Origin: an uncultured Clostridia bacterium | GTDB taxonomy: Bacteria; Bacillota; Clostridia; RUG12999 | NCBI GenBank assembly: GCA_938005345.1 | Contig: CALLNG010000039.1 | Span: forward strand, 1 to 7,910 | Reading direction: 5' to 3' | Length of the DNA stretch: 7,910 nucleotides | In this document: piece by piece, positions 1 through 6,761 of the stretch | How the letters are laid out: every line of letters begins with the position of its first letter | Position numbering within the stretch: the first letter of the stretch is position 1 | Program-made: the position numbers and the translations under genes | Notes under the pieces: model-generated | What the model was told of the DNA's origin: nothing | Databases searched by the model: none | The model's input: the letters and a program-made list of their open reading frames with translations, nothing else

Positions 1-353
1 TCCAGGACCTCCTGTACGACCTGAACGATTTCCCCATAACTTCCGGTCCCTACAACCGCGTCCACTTCCGGAAACTGCTGCAAAATTTCTTCCCAGTATC
101 GCTGTGCCATGCATCCCGTTACAATCAACTTTTTTAGGTTCCCGTCTGTTTTATATGCGGCCATCTCCAAAACAGTATCAATGGATTCCTGCGTTGCACT
201 TTCAATAAACGCACAGGTATTCACGATAATGATCTCCGCTTCTGCCGGATCCGTCACGATTTCAGCGGTATCTTGCAACAGTCCTATCATCGTTTCTGTG
301 TCCGTTAAATTTTTGGGGCAGCCTAATGACACAAAGCCTATTTTAATCTTCAA
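1..353 (-). CDS. rimO: Ribosomal protein S12 methylthiotransferase RimO, N-terminal part (cut by window edge)
   Basis: RimO is a radical-SAM enzyme that adds a methylthio group to a conserved aspartate of ribosomal protein uS12. The 117 visible residues form the N-terminal UPF0004 (MTTase) domain. Its three cluster-binding cysteines are all present: C12 in VSLGCPKNLTDTE, C47 in IIIVNTCAFIES and C81 in LIVTGCMAQR. The SLGCPKN signature separates it from MiaB, which typically has a YGCQMN-type motif. The radical-SAM CxxxCxxC motif and TRAM domain would lie beyond the left edge. No ATG fits: the best start is TTG at 353-351, eight bases after AAGGTG (362-367). An in-frame GTG at 362-360 is possible but has almost no spacer to that site. 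The start lies inside the last codons of recX (11-bp overlap), so translation is probably coupled to recX. The family call is firm; the exact start is inferred. Confidence 0.93.
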   Translation of the reverse strand, partial: MKIKIGFVSLGCPKNLTDTETMIGLLQDTAEIVTDPAEAEIIIVNTCAFIESATQESIDTVLEMAAYKTDGNLKKLIVTGCMAQRYWEEILQQFPEVDAVVGTGSYGEIVQVVQEVL

Positions 354-975
354 TCCATTCACACCTTCGCCTATTAATTTCCTCCCGTACCACGCGGTTG
401 ATACTATCATATGAATAGCCACGCCGATACAGTTTTTGTTTACACTTATCAACTTGTTTGGAATCCTGCCAGTCCAGCTGCTCCAGCCACTGCCTAGCAA
501 GCGCCGCCAGATTTTCCTCTTCCTGCGCGCCCATTTCTTCCAGTGCCTGCGCAATCCATTCGTTTGCCACGCCTTTGCGATGTAGTTCCTGCCGAATGCG
601 CAGTGCTCCCCAGCCGCGTAGGTTCATTTTTTCCTGCACATACAGCCGGGCATATTCCTCGTCATTAAGATAACCATATTCCTCTGCCCAGTCTGTGCAT
701 GCTTGCACAACCTCTTCCTCAAACTTCTCTGCACGTAGCCGCTGTTCCACTTCCAACCGCGTTTTACTATTTGTCAGCAGTTGCAGCATCTTCAGCCGCG
801 CCATCAACATTTGCGCATCGTGAGCCAATGCTTCTCGCTGCCCCTGCGCCAACTCCATGCCTTCTTTCAATTTATAGGAGAATAAAATATTTTCATCCAC
901 GCTAAATGCATATTCCTCGTCTATATATATCGCAAACAGCTTATTTTTTGTATATTTAATTCTGGTGATTCTCAT
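343..975 (-). CDS. recX: Regulatory protein RecX
   Basis: RecX modulates RecA, usually by inhibiting filament extension and the ATPase and strand-exchange activities, in the cytoplasm. The protein has 210 residues, the long form common in Firmicutes, built of three-helix RecX repeats. The best repeat is at residues 101-135, with GYLNDEEYAR, then RGWGALRIRQEL and KG; the C-terminal repeat has KLYRRGYSYDSINRVV (181-196). The N-terminal ITRIKYTKNKLFAIYIDEEY is typical of the long form. The start ATG (975-973) shares bases with the recA stop in an ATGA overlap, and there is only a weak Shine-Dalgarno, so translation is probably coupled to recA. This keeps inhibitor and target co-expressed, as in many bacteria. 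The last 11 bp overlap the start of rimO. Identification rests on both motifs and position. Confidence 0.95.
   Translation of the reverse strand: MRITRIKYTKNKLFAIYIDEEYAFSVDENILFSYKLKEGMELAQGQREALAHDAQMLMARLKMLQLLTNSKTRLEVEQRLRAEKFEEEVVQACTDWAEEYGYLNDEEYARLYVQEKMNLRGWGALRIRQELHRKGVANEWIAQALEEMGAQEEENLAALARQWLEQLDWQDSKQVDKCKQKLYRRGYSYDSINRVVREEINRRRCEWIED
362..367 (-). promoter_or_regulatory. Ribosome binding site for rimO inside recX
   Basis: AAGGTG sits eight bases before the TTG at 353-351 and lies within the final codons of recX. It supports the TTG rather than the GTG at 362-360, which overlaps the site. No ATG in the rimO frame is available between here and the conserved SLGCPKN motif. 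Confidence 0.55.
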
Positions 976-2027
976 GCTTTATCCGCTGTCCCATTTTCTG
1001 GTTCTTCTTCTGATGGAATCATACCCAAATCCTGGCGAATTTTAAGTTCCAAACTATCTGCAATCTCCGGGTGTTCCAGCAAGAATTTTTTTGCGTTATC
1101 ACGCCCTTGGCCGATTTTTTCGTCTTGATATGAAAACCAGGAACCGCTTTTTTGAATCAGATTACGTTCTACTGCCATATCCAGCACTTCCCCAACATGA
1201 GAAATACCCTCCCCGTACATGATATCAAACACCGCTTCCTTAAACGGCGGCGCTAGTTTATTTTTTGCAATTTTAACCCGCGTTTTGTTCCCGATCATTT
1301 CTGTTCCTGATTTCAACGTCTCAATCCGGCGCACATCCATGCGAATAGACGCGTAAAATTTCAGGGCACGGCCACCTGTCGTTGTTTCCGAAGGCCCATA
1401 CGTAACGCCCACTTTTTCGCGCAGCTGGTTGATAAAAATTGCCGCGGTATTGGTTTTATTCAGTACGCCTGCAATTTTCCGAAGGGCTTGGGACATCAGC
1501 CGTGCATGCAATCCCATATGGGAATCCCCCATCAGTCCTTCAATTTCTGCTTTCGGCACTAACGCTGCGACAGAGTCAATAACAATGACGTCTACTGCAC
1601 CACTGCGTGCCAACGCTTCCGCAATCTCCAGTGCCTGTTCCCCGTTATCTGGTTGTGACACAATCAACCGGTCAATATCCACACCTAGTTTCCCAGCATA
1701 GATGGGATCCAGTGCATGTTCTGCATCAATGAATGCCACTTCGCCGCCATTTTTCTGCGCTTCCGCAATGATATGCAAAGAAATCGTTGTTTTTCCTGAC
1801 GATTCCGGCCCATAAATTTCCACAATTCTTCCGCGCGGTATCCCTCCGATTCCCAGGGCATGGTCCAACGCAATACTGCCTGTAGAAATCGTGTCAACAT
1901 GTTGATATTTTTGATCACCCATGCGCATTACGCTACCTTTGCCATATTGCTTTTCCAGTTGTGCAAACACATTATCCAGCGCTTCCGCCTTCTTGTTATT
2001 CACATCCTCCGTCTTTTTCACTGCCAT
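972..2027 (-). CDS. recA: Recombinase RecA
   Basis: RecA is the ATP-dependent strand-exchange protein of homologous recombination and the co-protease that triggers LexA cleavage. The 351 residues are full length. Visible parts are Walker A GPESSGKT (73-80), the catalytic glutamate E103 in FIDAEHALDP, Walker B ending at D151 (VDVIVIDS), loop L1 around EIEGLMGDSHMGLHAR (161-176), and loop L2 from FINQLREKVGVTYG to GPSETTTGGRALKFY (198-225). The C-terminal tail (337-351) is acidic at first, then ends TADKA. The ATG at 2027 follows GGAGG (2036-2040) by eight bases; the first G of that site is the last base of the cinA stop codon. Only 12 bp separate the genes, leaving no room for a promoter or LexA box there. 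L2 reads YGPSE where E. coli has FGNPE, a conservative-looking difference. Identification is certain. Confidence 0.99.
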   Translation of the reverse strand: MAVKKTEDVNNKKAEALDNVFAQLEKQYGKGSVMRMGDQKYQHVDTISTGSIALDHALGIGGIPRGRIVEIYGPESSGKTTISLHIIAEAQKNGGEVAFIDAEHALDPIYAGKLGVDIDRLIVSQPDNGEQALEIAEALARSGAVDVIVIDSVAALVPKAEIEGLMGDSHMGLHARLMSQALRKIAGVLNKTNTAAIFINQLREKVGVTYGPSETTTGGRALKFYASIRMDVRRIETLKSGTEMIGNKTRVKIAKNKLAPPFKEAVFDIMYGEGISHVGEVLDMAVERNLIQKSGSWFSYQDEKIGQGRDNAKKFLLEHPEIADSLELKIRQDLGMIPSEEEPENGTADKA

Positions 2028-2039
2028 CGCCGATTCCTC

Positions 2040-3266
2040 CTATTTCACCTGGTCTAATACCATTTTTAATGCATTTTTCATCATCAGGGTTCGAACCTTC
2101 ATCCGATTGCCAGAAAAATGAAATTCCTGACATACCGTTTTTTCTGGAGTTGCCACTGCAATATACCCCAGTCCAACTGGCTTCTCCTTGCTGCCGCCGC
2201 CCGGCCCCGCAATTCCCGTCACTGAAACAGCGATCTCCACATCAGCTGCCCGGCGGGCACCTTCCGCCATTTCCCGCGCTGTCTGTTCACTGACTGCACC
2301 AAACCGGGCCAAGGTCTCCGCTTTTACACCAACCATCTTTTGCTTAGCCTCATTTGCATAGGTTACATATCCTGCCTGAAGCACCTCTGAACTCCCACTA
2401 ATATCCACAATTGCGGAAGATATCATACCGCCTGTGCAAGACTCTGCCGTAGCCAGTTTCCAGCCACGCTGCTTTAATTCTTCCAGAACACATTCCACAA
2501 TAGAGGTATCATCATAACCATAAATCGCCTCTCCGGCACGCTGCCGGATTTTCTCCAACACCGGCTCTATTTTCTCCATCGCCTGCTCCTTCGACATTGC
2601 TGCTGAGGATACCCGCACTTCCACTTCCCCGTCTTTGGCATAGGTTGCAACCGTAGGGTCCGTTCCCTCCGTCAAATCTGCCAGCATGGTCTCTAATGAC
2701 GCCTCACCGATTCCAAATATGTGTACTGTACGTGAAAAAATCTGAATATCGGATTGTTCTCTTAAATATGGTTTCACCGTTTCCTCAAACATTGGAATAT
2801 TTTCCCGCGGCGGGCCGGGCAGTACGACTGCAATCTTTCCTTCCTGCTCCATAATACATCCCGGTGCGGTACCGTTATGATTTGGAATAATACGGCTTCC
2901 TTCCGGGAACTCAGCCTGCTTGCGGTTATTATCAGTGAACGGGCGGCCCATTCGCTGAAAATACGCCTGTATCTCCACCAAAATATCTTTATGTAATACC
3001 ATGGGCAATTGCAAGTATTCTGCTACCGTTTCTTTTGTTAAATCATCCTGTGTCGGACCAAGGCCTCCTGTCAGCAACACTAGTTCCGCCCGATTCCATG
3101 CTGTTTCCAGTGCCAATTTAAGCCGCTGCGGATTGTCTCCCACTACTGTCTGATAGTGCAGCGTAATACCCAAATCTGCTAATTGTTTTGCTAAATATTG
3201 CGCATTTGTGTTGACAATTTGTCCCAGTAATAGTTCAGTCCCTACGGCAATAATTTCTGCTCTCAT
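2040..3266 (-). CDS. cinA: CinA family protein (nicotinamide-nucleotide amidohydrolase)
   Basis: Known CinA proteins deamidate NMN to nicotinic acid mononucleotide through the C-terminal PncC domain, and many have a CinA/COG1058 pyrophosphatase domain at the N-terminus. The name comes from competence-induced expression in streptococci. This is the full two-domain form, 408 residues. The N-terminal MoaB-like domain shows GTELLLGQ (9-16), TGGLGPTQDD (66-75) and GPPRE (151-155). A linker domain covers about 170-250. The PncC domain shows AESCTGG (274-280) and TGIAGPGGG (350-358), with FSGNRMKVR near the end. The ATG at 3266 is chosen because GGAGG (3275-3279) precedes it by eight bases; reading further upstream to a TTG at 3281 would put the ribosome binding site inside the gene. 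It lies 27 bp after the DUF212 stop and 12 bp before recA. The cinA-recA pairing is common in Firmicutes and does not itself show natural competence. Confidence 0.97.
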   Translation of the reverse strand: MRAEIIAVGTELLLGQIVNTNAQYLAKQLADLGITLHYQTVVGDNPQRLKLALETAWNRAELVLLTGGLGPTQDDLTKETVAEYLQLPMVLHKDILVEIQAYFQRMGRPFTDNNRKQAEFPEGSRIIPNHNGTAPGCIMEQEGKIAVVLPGPPRENIPMFEETVKPYLREQSDIQIFSRTVHIFGIGEASLETMLADLTEGTDPTVATYAKDGEVEVRVSSAAMSKEQAMEKIEPVLEKIRQRAGEAIYGYDDTSIVECVLEELKQRGWKLATAESCTGGMISSAIVDISGSSEVLQAGYVTYANEAKQKMVGVKAETLARFGAVSEQTAREMAEGARRAADVEIAVSVTGIAGPGGGSKEKPVGLGYIAVATPEKTVCQEFHFSGNRMKVRTLMMKNALKMVLDQVK

Positions 3267-3293
3267 TTTTCTTTCCTCCAACTCTCGTTAGGA

Positions 3294-3746
3294 TTACATA
3301 GGTAATACCAGACCTACAACCAACCCTAATACAGCGCCAGCCAACACTTCCAGCGGTGTATGGCCAATTAATTCCTTCATTTTTTTGCTAAATTCATCTT
3401 GTGGGTGGGAACCATACCAATTATCAAGCATCCAGTTCAGTAGTTTTGCATGCTGCCCAGAAGCCCGCCGAACACCCGCAGCGTCATACATTACCACGAG
3501 CGCAATCGCCATGGCAACAGCAAACGTGGTAGAACCAAGGCCATCCATCCGCGCAACCGAAGTTGCCAGCGCGACAACAAACGCAGCATGGGAACTTGGC
3601 ATTCCCCCGGCGCCCACTAGGCGCGACAGTTCAAAATTTTTCTCTGTAACTAGTTCGATGATTACCTTCAGGACCTGTGCGATGAACCATGCCACAATTG
3701 TGGCGATAATCACTGGATTCCCAAAAAATGCTTTCACCATGTCCAT
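3294..3746 (-). CDS. DUF212 / divergent PAP2 family membrane protein (YuiD-like)
   Basis: This small integral membrane protein belongs to the family of B. subtilis YuiD, distantly related to PAP2 phosphatases; its substrate is unknown to me. In the 150-residue form, hydrophobic segments lie at about 11-31, 54-66, 73-90 and 133-149. The conserved motifs are GGMPSSH (47-53), YDAAGVRR (87-94) and ELIGHTPLEVLAGAVLG (125-141). The PSSH and GVRR motifs resemble parts of the PAP2 active-site signature. The frame is open up to a GTG at 3794 that overlaps the ispA stop, but the ATG at 3746 gives a normal family length and a membrane segment close to the N-terminus, and it follows GGAAGGGG (3757-3764) by ten bases. 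A second ATG at 3740 is also possible. Its place right after ispA, as in several Clostridia, suggests a link to polyprenyl phosphate metabolism. That link is inference only. Confidence 0.9.
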   Translation of the reverse strand: MDMVKAFFGNPVIIATIVAWFIAQVLKVIIELVTEKNFELSRLVGAGGMPSSHAAFVVALATSVARMDGLGSTTFAVAMAIALVVMYDAAGVRRASGQHAKLLNWMLDNWYGSHPQDEFSKKMKELIGHTPLEVLAGAVLGLVVGLVLPM

Positions 3747-3790
3747 GTTTTCAATGCCCCTTCCGCGGTTGCACCTCAAACCGCCTTTTA

Positions 3791-4684
3791 TCACTTGTCA
3801 CGTGCAGACAAATAATCCGCCAATTCGGCTAAAAAAGCGCCTTCTTCTCCAAACGGCCGTACCGCTTCTTTTGCTTCCTCTGTAAGCTGGCAGACACGTT
3901 TTTTTGCCTCCTTCAACCCATATAAACTTACATAGGTGGATTTATGGTTTTTCTCGTCGCTCCCCGCCGGTTTTCCTAACCGCCTGCTGTCACCCGTAAC
4001 ATCCAATATATCGTCTTCAATTTGAAATGCCAATCCAATACCGCGCGCATAAGCACAGACTTCGGACATCCATTCCTGTTTGCCGCTGAGTATCACACCC
4101 ATGCCTGCCGCAGCTTCTATTAAATCCCCTGTTTTATGAGTATGGATATAGGATAATAGTGCATCATCAGCCTGCACTTTTTCCGCCTGTATATCCGCAA
4201 TCTGTCCGCCAATCATCCCGCCTCCGCCGCTGCGTTTTGCCAAAAAACGCAACGCTTCAAGCGTTGTATCAGCATCCAGTTTACTTTTTCCCAAAATGGT
4301 TTCAAATGCCAAATTCAACAATCCATCTCCTGCCAAAATAGCCGTTGCCTCGTCAAACGCAAGGTGGCAGGTAGGTTTCCCCCGCCGCATGGCATCGTTG
4401 TCCATCGCTGGCAAATCGTCATGAATTAGGGAATAAGCATGCACCATCTCTACCGCAGCAGCAAACGGTTCTGCATACGTACTATCCAGTCCGCCCATGC
4501 TTGCTGTAGTCAAAGTCAACACTCCCCGCAGTCGTTTGCCGCCGCCAAGGCAACTATACCGCATTGCTTCATATACCGGACGGTTATACGTTTCCGAAGT
4601 CGGCAGATACCGTTCTAATGCCTGTTCTACCTGCCCTGCCCGCCGCACCAATTGTTCTTTCATTTTCATCTTTTTCACACTCAC
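3791..4684 (-). CDS. ispA: Polyprenyl (probably farnesyl) diphosphate synthase
   Basis: This trans-type short-chain prenyltransferase condenses isopentenyl diphosphate with allylic diphosphates, feeding undecaprenyl phosphate and quinone synthesis. Counting from the GTG at 4684 gives 297 residues. The first aspartate-rich motif is DDLPAMD (89-95), followed by RRGKPTCH; the second is DDILD (224-228) after FQIE. The upstream GGGKRLR (47-53) is also present. The tyrosine at position 84, five residues before the first motif, and the two-residue insertion in that motif match bacterial farnesyl diphosphate synthases, so a C15 product is likelier than C20. The start is uncertain: the GTG overlaps the xseB stop (GTGA), while ATGs at 4669 and 4663 are also in frame, the latter giving MKEQLVRR. 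No site has a strong Shine-Dalgarno, which fits coupling to xseB. The family is certain; chain length is inferred. Confidence 0.95.
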   Translation of the reverse strand: MSVKKMKMKEQLVRRAGQVEQALERYLPTSETYNRPVYEAMRYSCLGGGKRLRGVLTLTTASMGGLDSTYAEPFAAAVEMVHAYSLIHDDLPAMDNDAMRRGKPTCHLAFDEATAILAGDGLLNLAFETILGKSKLDADTTLEALRFLAKRSGGGGMIGGQIADIQAEKVQADDALLSYIHTHKTGDLIEAAAGMGVILSGKQEWMSEVCAYARGIGLAFQIEDDILDVTGDSRRLGKPAGSDEKNHKSTYVSLYGLKEAKKRVCQLTEEAKEAVRPFGEEGAFLAELADYLSARDK

Positions 4685-4884
4685 TCTTGTTCTTGTTGTT
4701 TCATTAATACTTCTACCTTGGCCTGCGCACTGTCGAGCAAATCATTGCAGACTTTGGTCAAATGCACACCCTGTTCAAACAATTGGAGGGACTCCTCCAG
4801 TGGTGTCTCTCCTTGCTCCATTTTTTTTACAATGTCAGCTAGTTGACTGATTGCCTCTTCAAATGTCCATGTTTTTTCTTCCAT
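4681..4884 (-). CDS. xseB: Exodeoxyribonuclease VII small subunit
   Basis: XseB binds several copies to one XseA to form exonuclease VII, which degrades single-stranded DNA from both ends. The 67-residue protein is of normal length. It contains the family pattern WTFEEAISQLADIVKKMEQG followed by PLEESLQLFEQGVHL and KVEVL, consistent with two long helices forming a coiled hairpin. The C-terminus is rich in glutamine and glutamate (MKQQEQE). The ATG lies 17 bp after the xseA stop, with AAGGAA ten bases or so upstream. Its stop codon overlaps the putative GTG start of ispA by four bases. Both sequence and position next to xseA support the call. Confidence 0.96.
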   Translation of the reverse strand: MEEKTWTFEEAISQLADIVKKMEQGETPLEESLQLFEQGVHLTKVCNDLLDSAQAKVEVLMKQQEQE

Positions 4885-4901
4885 TGTTCCCAGTTCCTTT
4901 T

Positions 4902-6095
4902 CTATAAAACTTGTGTTTGTATTTTCCCGTCCGTCACTGTAATGTTTAACCGGTCTCCAGGCTTCACATCTTCTTTTTTGCGGATTACGTTACCCAGTTC
5001 ATCCTGCAAAATTCCATATCCGCGCTGCAACGTATGTAATGGACTGTACCCCTCCAGAGCGGCCGCCCATTTTGCTAAAGTTTGCCGCCGCATATGCAGT
5101 CCTGTGCCACAATCTTTCTGTATCTTTGTCATCATATCGTCTACCACAAGACGCCGCTCATTCAAACCGTCTGCAAAACGGGAAAATACCTTTTGCACCG
5201 ACAACTGCTGCAAATGCATCTGTTTTGCCTGAATGTTAGTTTGAAACAACGCGGACAATTTCCGCTGTGCATTTTGTAGACGCTGCCGCACTTCCACTAC
5301 GTCAGGCACAGCCAGCTCCGCAGCAGCAGAAGGAGTGGGGGCGCGCCTATCAGCAACGAAGTCGCTGATGGTAAAATCAATTTCATGTCCAACGGCAGAA
5401 ATAATAGGGATTTCCGACTCATAAATGACCCGTGCCAAATCTTCACTATTAAAGGCCCACAAATCCTCTATAGAACCGCCGCCGCGCCCTATAATCATAA
5501 CATCTACGGATTTGGTCTCATTAAAATATTGAATGCCCTTCATGATCTGCGCCGCAGCCTCTTCACCCTGTACCAGGGAAGGGTATACCAACAAGGTGGC
5601 ATACGGGAACCGCCGTCCCATCACATTTTTCATGTCCTGCAGCGCTGCGCCCGTTGGGGAAGTCACAATTCCCACCCGCGATGGGAACCGTGGAAGCGGC
5701 TTTTTATGGTCCTGTGCGAACAATCCTTCCGCATATAATTTCTGCTTTAACGCTTCAAATGCCGCGTGCAAATCACCTACGCCGTCTTGTTCCATTTCCG
5801 CAATATAGGCTTGGTAATTTCCTGATGCTGGATAGACTGATATTTTGCAGCGCACTGTTACCTTCATGCCATCTTTTGGTTCAAACAGTAGATTTCCCGC
5901 CGCGCCACGAAACATTACCGCACGCAAAACACTACTTCCATCTTTCAGCGTCAAATATAGGTGTCCGGAAGAATGGCGTTTGAAATTGGATATTTCCCCC
6001 TTGAGCCAAACTTGCCCCAACATGGGGTCACCTTCCATTAGCATCTTGATATATTCATTGATTTCCGTTATCGTCAATACTACCTTATTGTCCAA
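4902..6095 (-). CDS. xseA: Exodeoxyribonuclease VII large subunit
   Basis: XseA is the catalytic subunit of exonuclease VII. With the TTG start the protein has 397 residues, close to the Firmicutes norm. An N-terminal OB-fold DNA-binding domain spans about 5-100, with LTITEINEYIK and GEISNFKRHSSGHLYL. The catalytic domain shows SPTGAALQD (146-154), GRGGGSIEDLWAFN (203-216) and SAVGHEIDFTISDFVADRR (233-251), then APTPSAAAEL. A coiled region (265-345) matches the XseB-binding arm, and the end has RGYGI (358-362) and PGDRLNITVTDGKI. The frame is open up to 6167, well inside nusB, but that extra stretch is lysine- and arginine-rich and unlike the family. TTG at 6095 follows AAGAAGG by seven bases and places LTITE at the normal distance. 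The nusB stop lies 16 bp upstream. Confidence 0.96.
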   Translation of the reverse strand: MDNKVVLTITEINEYIKMLMEGDPMLGQVWLKGEISNFKRHSSGHLYLTLKDGSSVLRAVMFRGAAGNLLFEPKDGMKVTVRCKISVYPASGNYQAYIAEMEQDGVGDLHAAFEALKQKLYAEGLFAQDHKKPLPRFPSRVGIVTSPTGAALQDMKNVMGRRFPYATLLVYPSLVQGEEAAAQIMKGIQYFNETKSVDVMIIGRGGGSIEDLWAFNSEDLARVIYESEIPIISAVGHEIDFTISDFVADRRAPTPSAAAELAVPDVVEVRQRLQNAQRKLSALFQTNIQAKQMHLQQLSVQKVFSRFADGLNERRLVVDDMMTKIQKDCGTGLHMRRQTLAKWAAALEGYSPLHTLQRGYGILQDELGNVIRKKEDVKPGDRLNITVTDGKIQTQVL

Positions 6096-6102
6096 TCCCA
6101 CA

Positions 6103-6109
6103 CCTTCTT
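6103..6109 (-). promoter_or_regulatory. Ribosome binding site that fixes the TTG start of xseA
   Basis: AAGAAGG lies between the nusB stop (6112-6114) and the TTG at 6095-6093, with a seven-base spacer. The alternative GTG at 6101-6099 is only one base from the site and is therefore unlikely. No in-frame ATG is available downstream of the nusB stop before the conserved OB-fold. Confidence 0.6.
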
Positions 6110-6111
6110 TG

Positions 6112-6603
6112 TTATTCCATTGTCCTCTCTTCCTGTACTGGCGTCTTTTCTTGTTTCTGATATACATTTGCTAAAATCCCATTGACAAATTTCCCGCTCG
6201 CTGGAACATCATATTTTTTCGCCAGATTAATACATTCGTTGATGGTTACCCGCGGAGGGATATCCTCTAAAAACAGCAATTCATATACACCAACACGGAT
6301 TGCCGCAATAGTGACCTTGGAAAGTCGGTGGATATCCCAATTCTGGGAATATTGCGCAATCATCCGGTCAATTTGCTCTATGTGCTGCACGATTCCTTTG
6401 ACGCTTCCGGAAATATAGTCTTTGTCCCGCTTTTGAAATGGGTACGCCTCTAGTACTGCAAGACGCTGTACCATTTCTTCTCCCTGCACTTCATACTCAA
6501 AAACCAATTTGAAAACCACATCCCGCGCTAGTTTGCGGTTATAGATTTCCTTCTCCTCTTCTTCCCCCACCAACTCGATTGCTTTTGCCATCTGTTCCTC
6601 CAT
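6112..6603 (-). CDS. nusB: Transcription antitermination factor NusB
   Basis: NusB pairs with NusE (ribosomal protein S10) on boxA RNA to form the antitermination complex used in rRNA transcription. The protein has 163 residues from the first ATG. The helical NusB core starts around RKLARDVVFKLVFEYEV (23-39) and continues with WDIHRLSKVTIAAIRVGVYE (89-108), PPRVTINECINLAKKY (116-131) and SGKFVNGILANVY (136-148), all matching the family. About 20 residues precede the core, including a GEEEEKE acidic run, making the N-terminus longer than in E. coli NusB. Two starts are possible: ATG at 6603 and ATG at 6591, each with its own good ribosome binding site. It is the first gene of the long series and is preceded by a plausible promoter. 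The order nusB-xseA-xseB-ispA is widespread in Firmicutes. Confidence 0.96.
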   Translation of the reverse strand: MEEQMAKAIELVGEEEEKEIYNRKLARDVVFKLVFEYEVQGEEMVQRLAVLEAYPFQKRDKDYISGSVKGIVQHIEQIDRMIAQYSQNWDIHRLSKVTIAAIRVGVYELLFLEDIPPRVTINECINLAKKYDVPASGKFVNGILANVYQKQEKTPVQEERTME

Positions 6604-6617
6604 AAGCTCCCTCCTTT
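6596..6617 (-). promoter_or_regulatory. Tandem ribosome binding sites for two nusB starts
   Basis: AAAGGAGG (6610-6617) is six bases upstream of the ATG at 6603. GGAGG (6597-6601), which begins with the G of that ATG, is five bases upstream of a second in-frame ATG at 6591. The proteins would differ only by four residues (MEEQ). The sequence does not decide between them. Confidence 0.5.
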
Positions 6618-6626
6618 AGAAAAAAA

Positions 6627-6670
6627 TGCAATATTTTATATTTGATCCTTCTCAATTACAAAATACTGCA
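6627..6670. repeat. Imperfect inverted repeat flanking the nusB promoter
   Basis: TGCAATATTTT (6627-6637) and AAAATACTGCA (6660-6670) are inverted copies with one mismatch in 11, and the two arms start 33 bases apart, about three helical turns. One arm covers the -10 and the other the -35 of the candidate nusB promoter, so the pair could be a binding site for a regulator. No regulator is identified; the arms are AT-rich and chance is possible. Confidence 0.35.
6633..6661 (-). promoter_or_regulatory. Candidate sigma-A promoter for the nusB series
   Basis: Read on the minus strand, a -35 TTGTAA (6656-6661) and a -10 TAAAAT (6633-6638) are separated by 17 bases in an AT-rich stretch. The -10 has one mismatch to TATAAT and the -35 has two to TTGACA. 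Transcription would begin near 6625, leaving about 20 bases before the nusB ATG. The spacing is ideal, but AT-rich DNA gives such matches by chance, so confidence is moderate. Confidence 0.45.
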
Positions 6671-6729
6671 CTCTTTTCCTCTTTATCCTATTTTTAAAAG
6701 AACAGTATTCCGCTTTCTCCAGCATAGCA

Positions 6730-6761
6730 GCAGCATAGGAGAAGCGTCTCCCCTATGCTGC
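6730..6761 (-). terminator. Strong hairpin between asp23 and nusB; terminator or attenuator with no U-tract on its own strand
   Basis: The arms begin GCAGCATAGG (6730-6739) and end CCTATGCTGC (6752-6761). On the minus-strand RNA a 14-bp stem forms, with ten perfect pairs at its base and two G-U wobbles near the tip, around a four-base loop. It lies 14 bases after the asp23 stop, where a terminator is expected. However, the U-rich tail is missing on that side: the run of six T (6768-6773) follows the hairpin on the plus strand, where there is no gene to terminate. It may be a poor terminator giving partial read-through into nusB, or an RNA 3'-end stabiliser. Confidence 0.6.

Noticed and set aside
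2088..2097. Perfect palindrome GGTTCGAACC shortly upstream of recA
   Set aside because: It contains GAAC and GTTC but in the wrong order and spacing for a Firmicutes LexA box (GAAC-N4-GTTC), and it lies within conserved coding sequence of cinA.
3385..3885. Open frame of 166 codons on the plus strand opposite DUF212 and the end of ispA
   Set aside because: It crosses two well-supported minus-strand genes, has a Ser/Ala/Thr-rich antisense composition and no recognisable domain.
6096..6167. N-terminal extension of xseA overlapping nusB
   Set aside because: The 24 extra residues are basic and unlike the family, while the TTG at 6095 has a well-spaced ribosome binding site and the normal family N-terminus.
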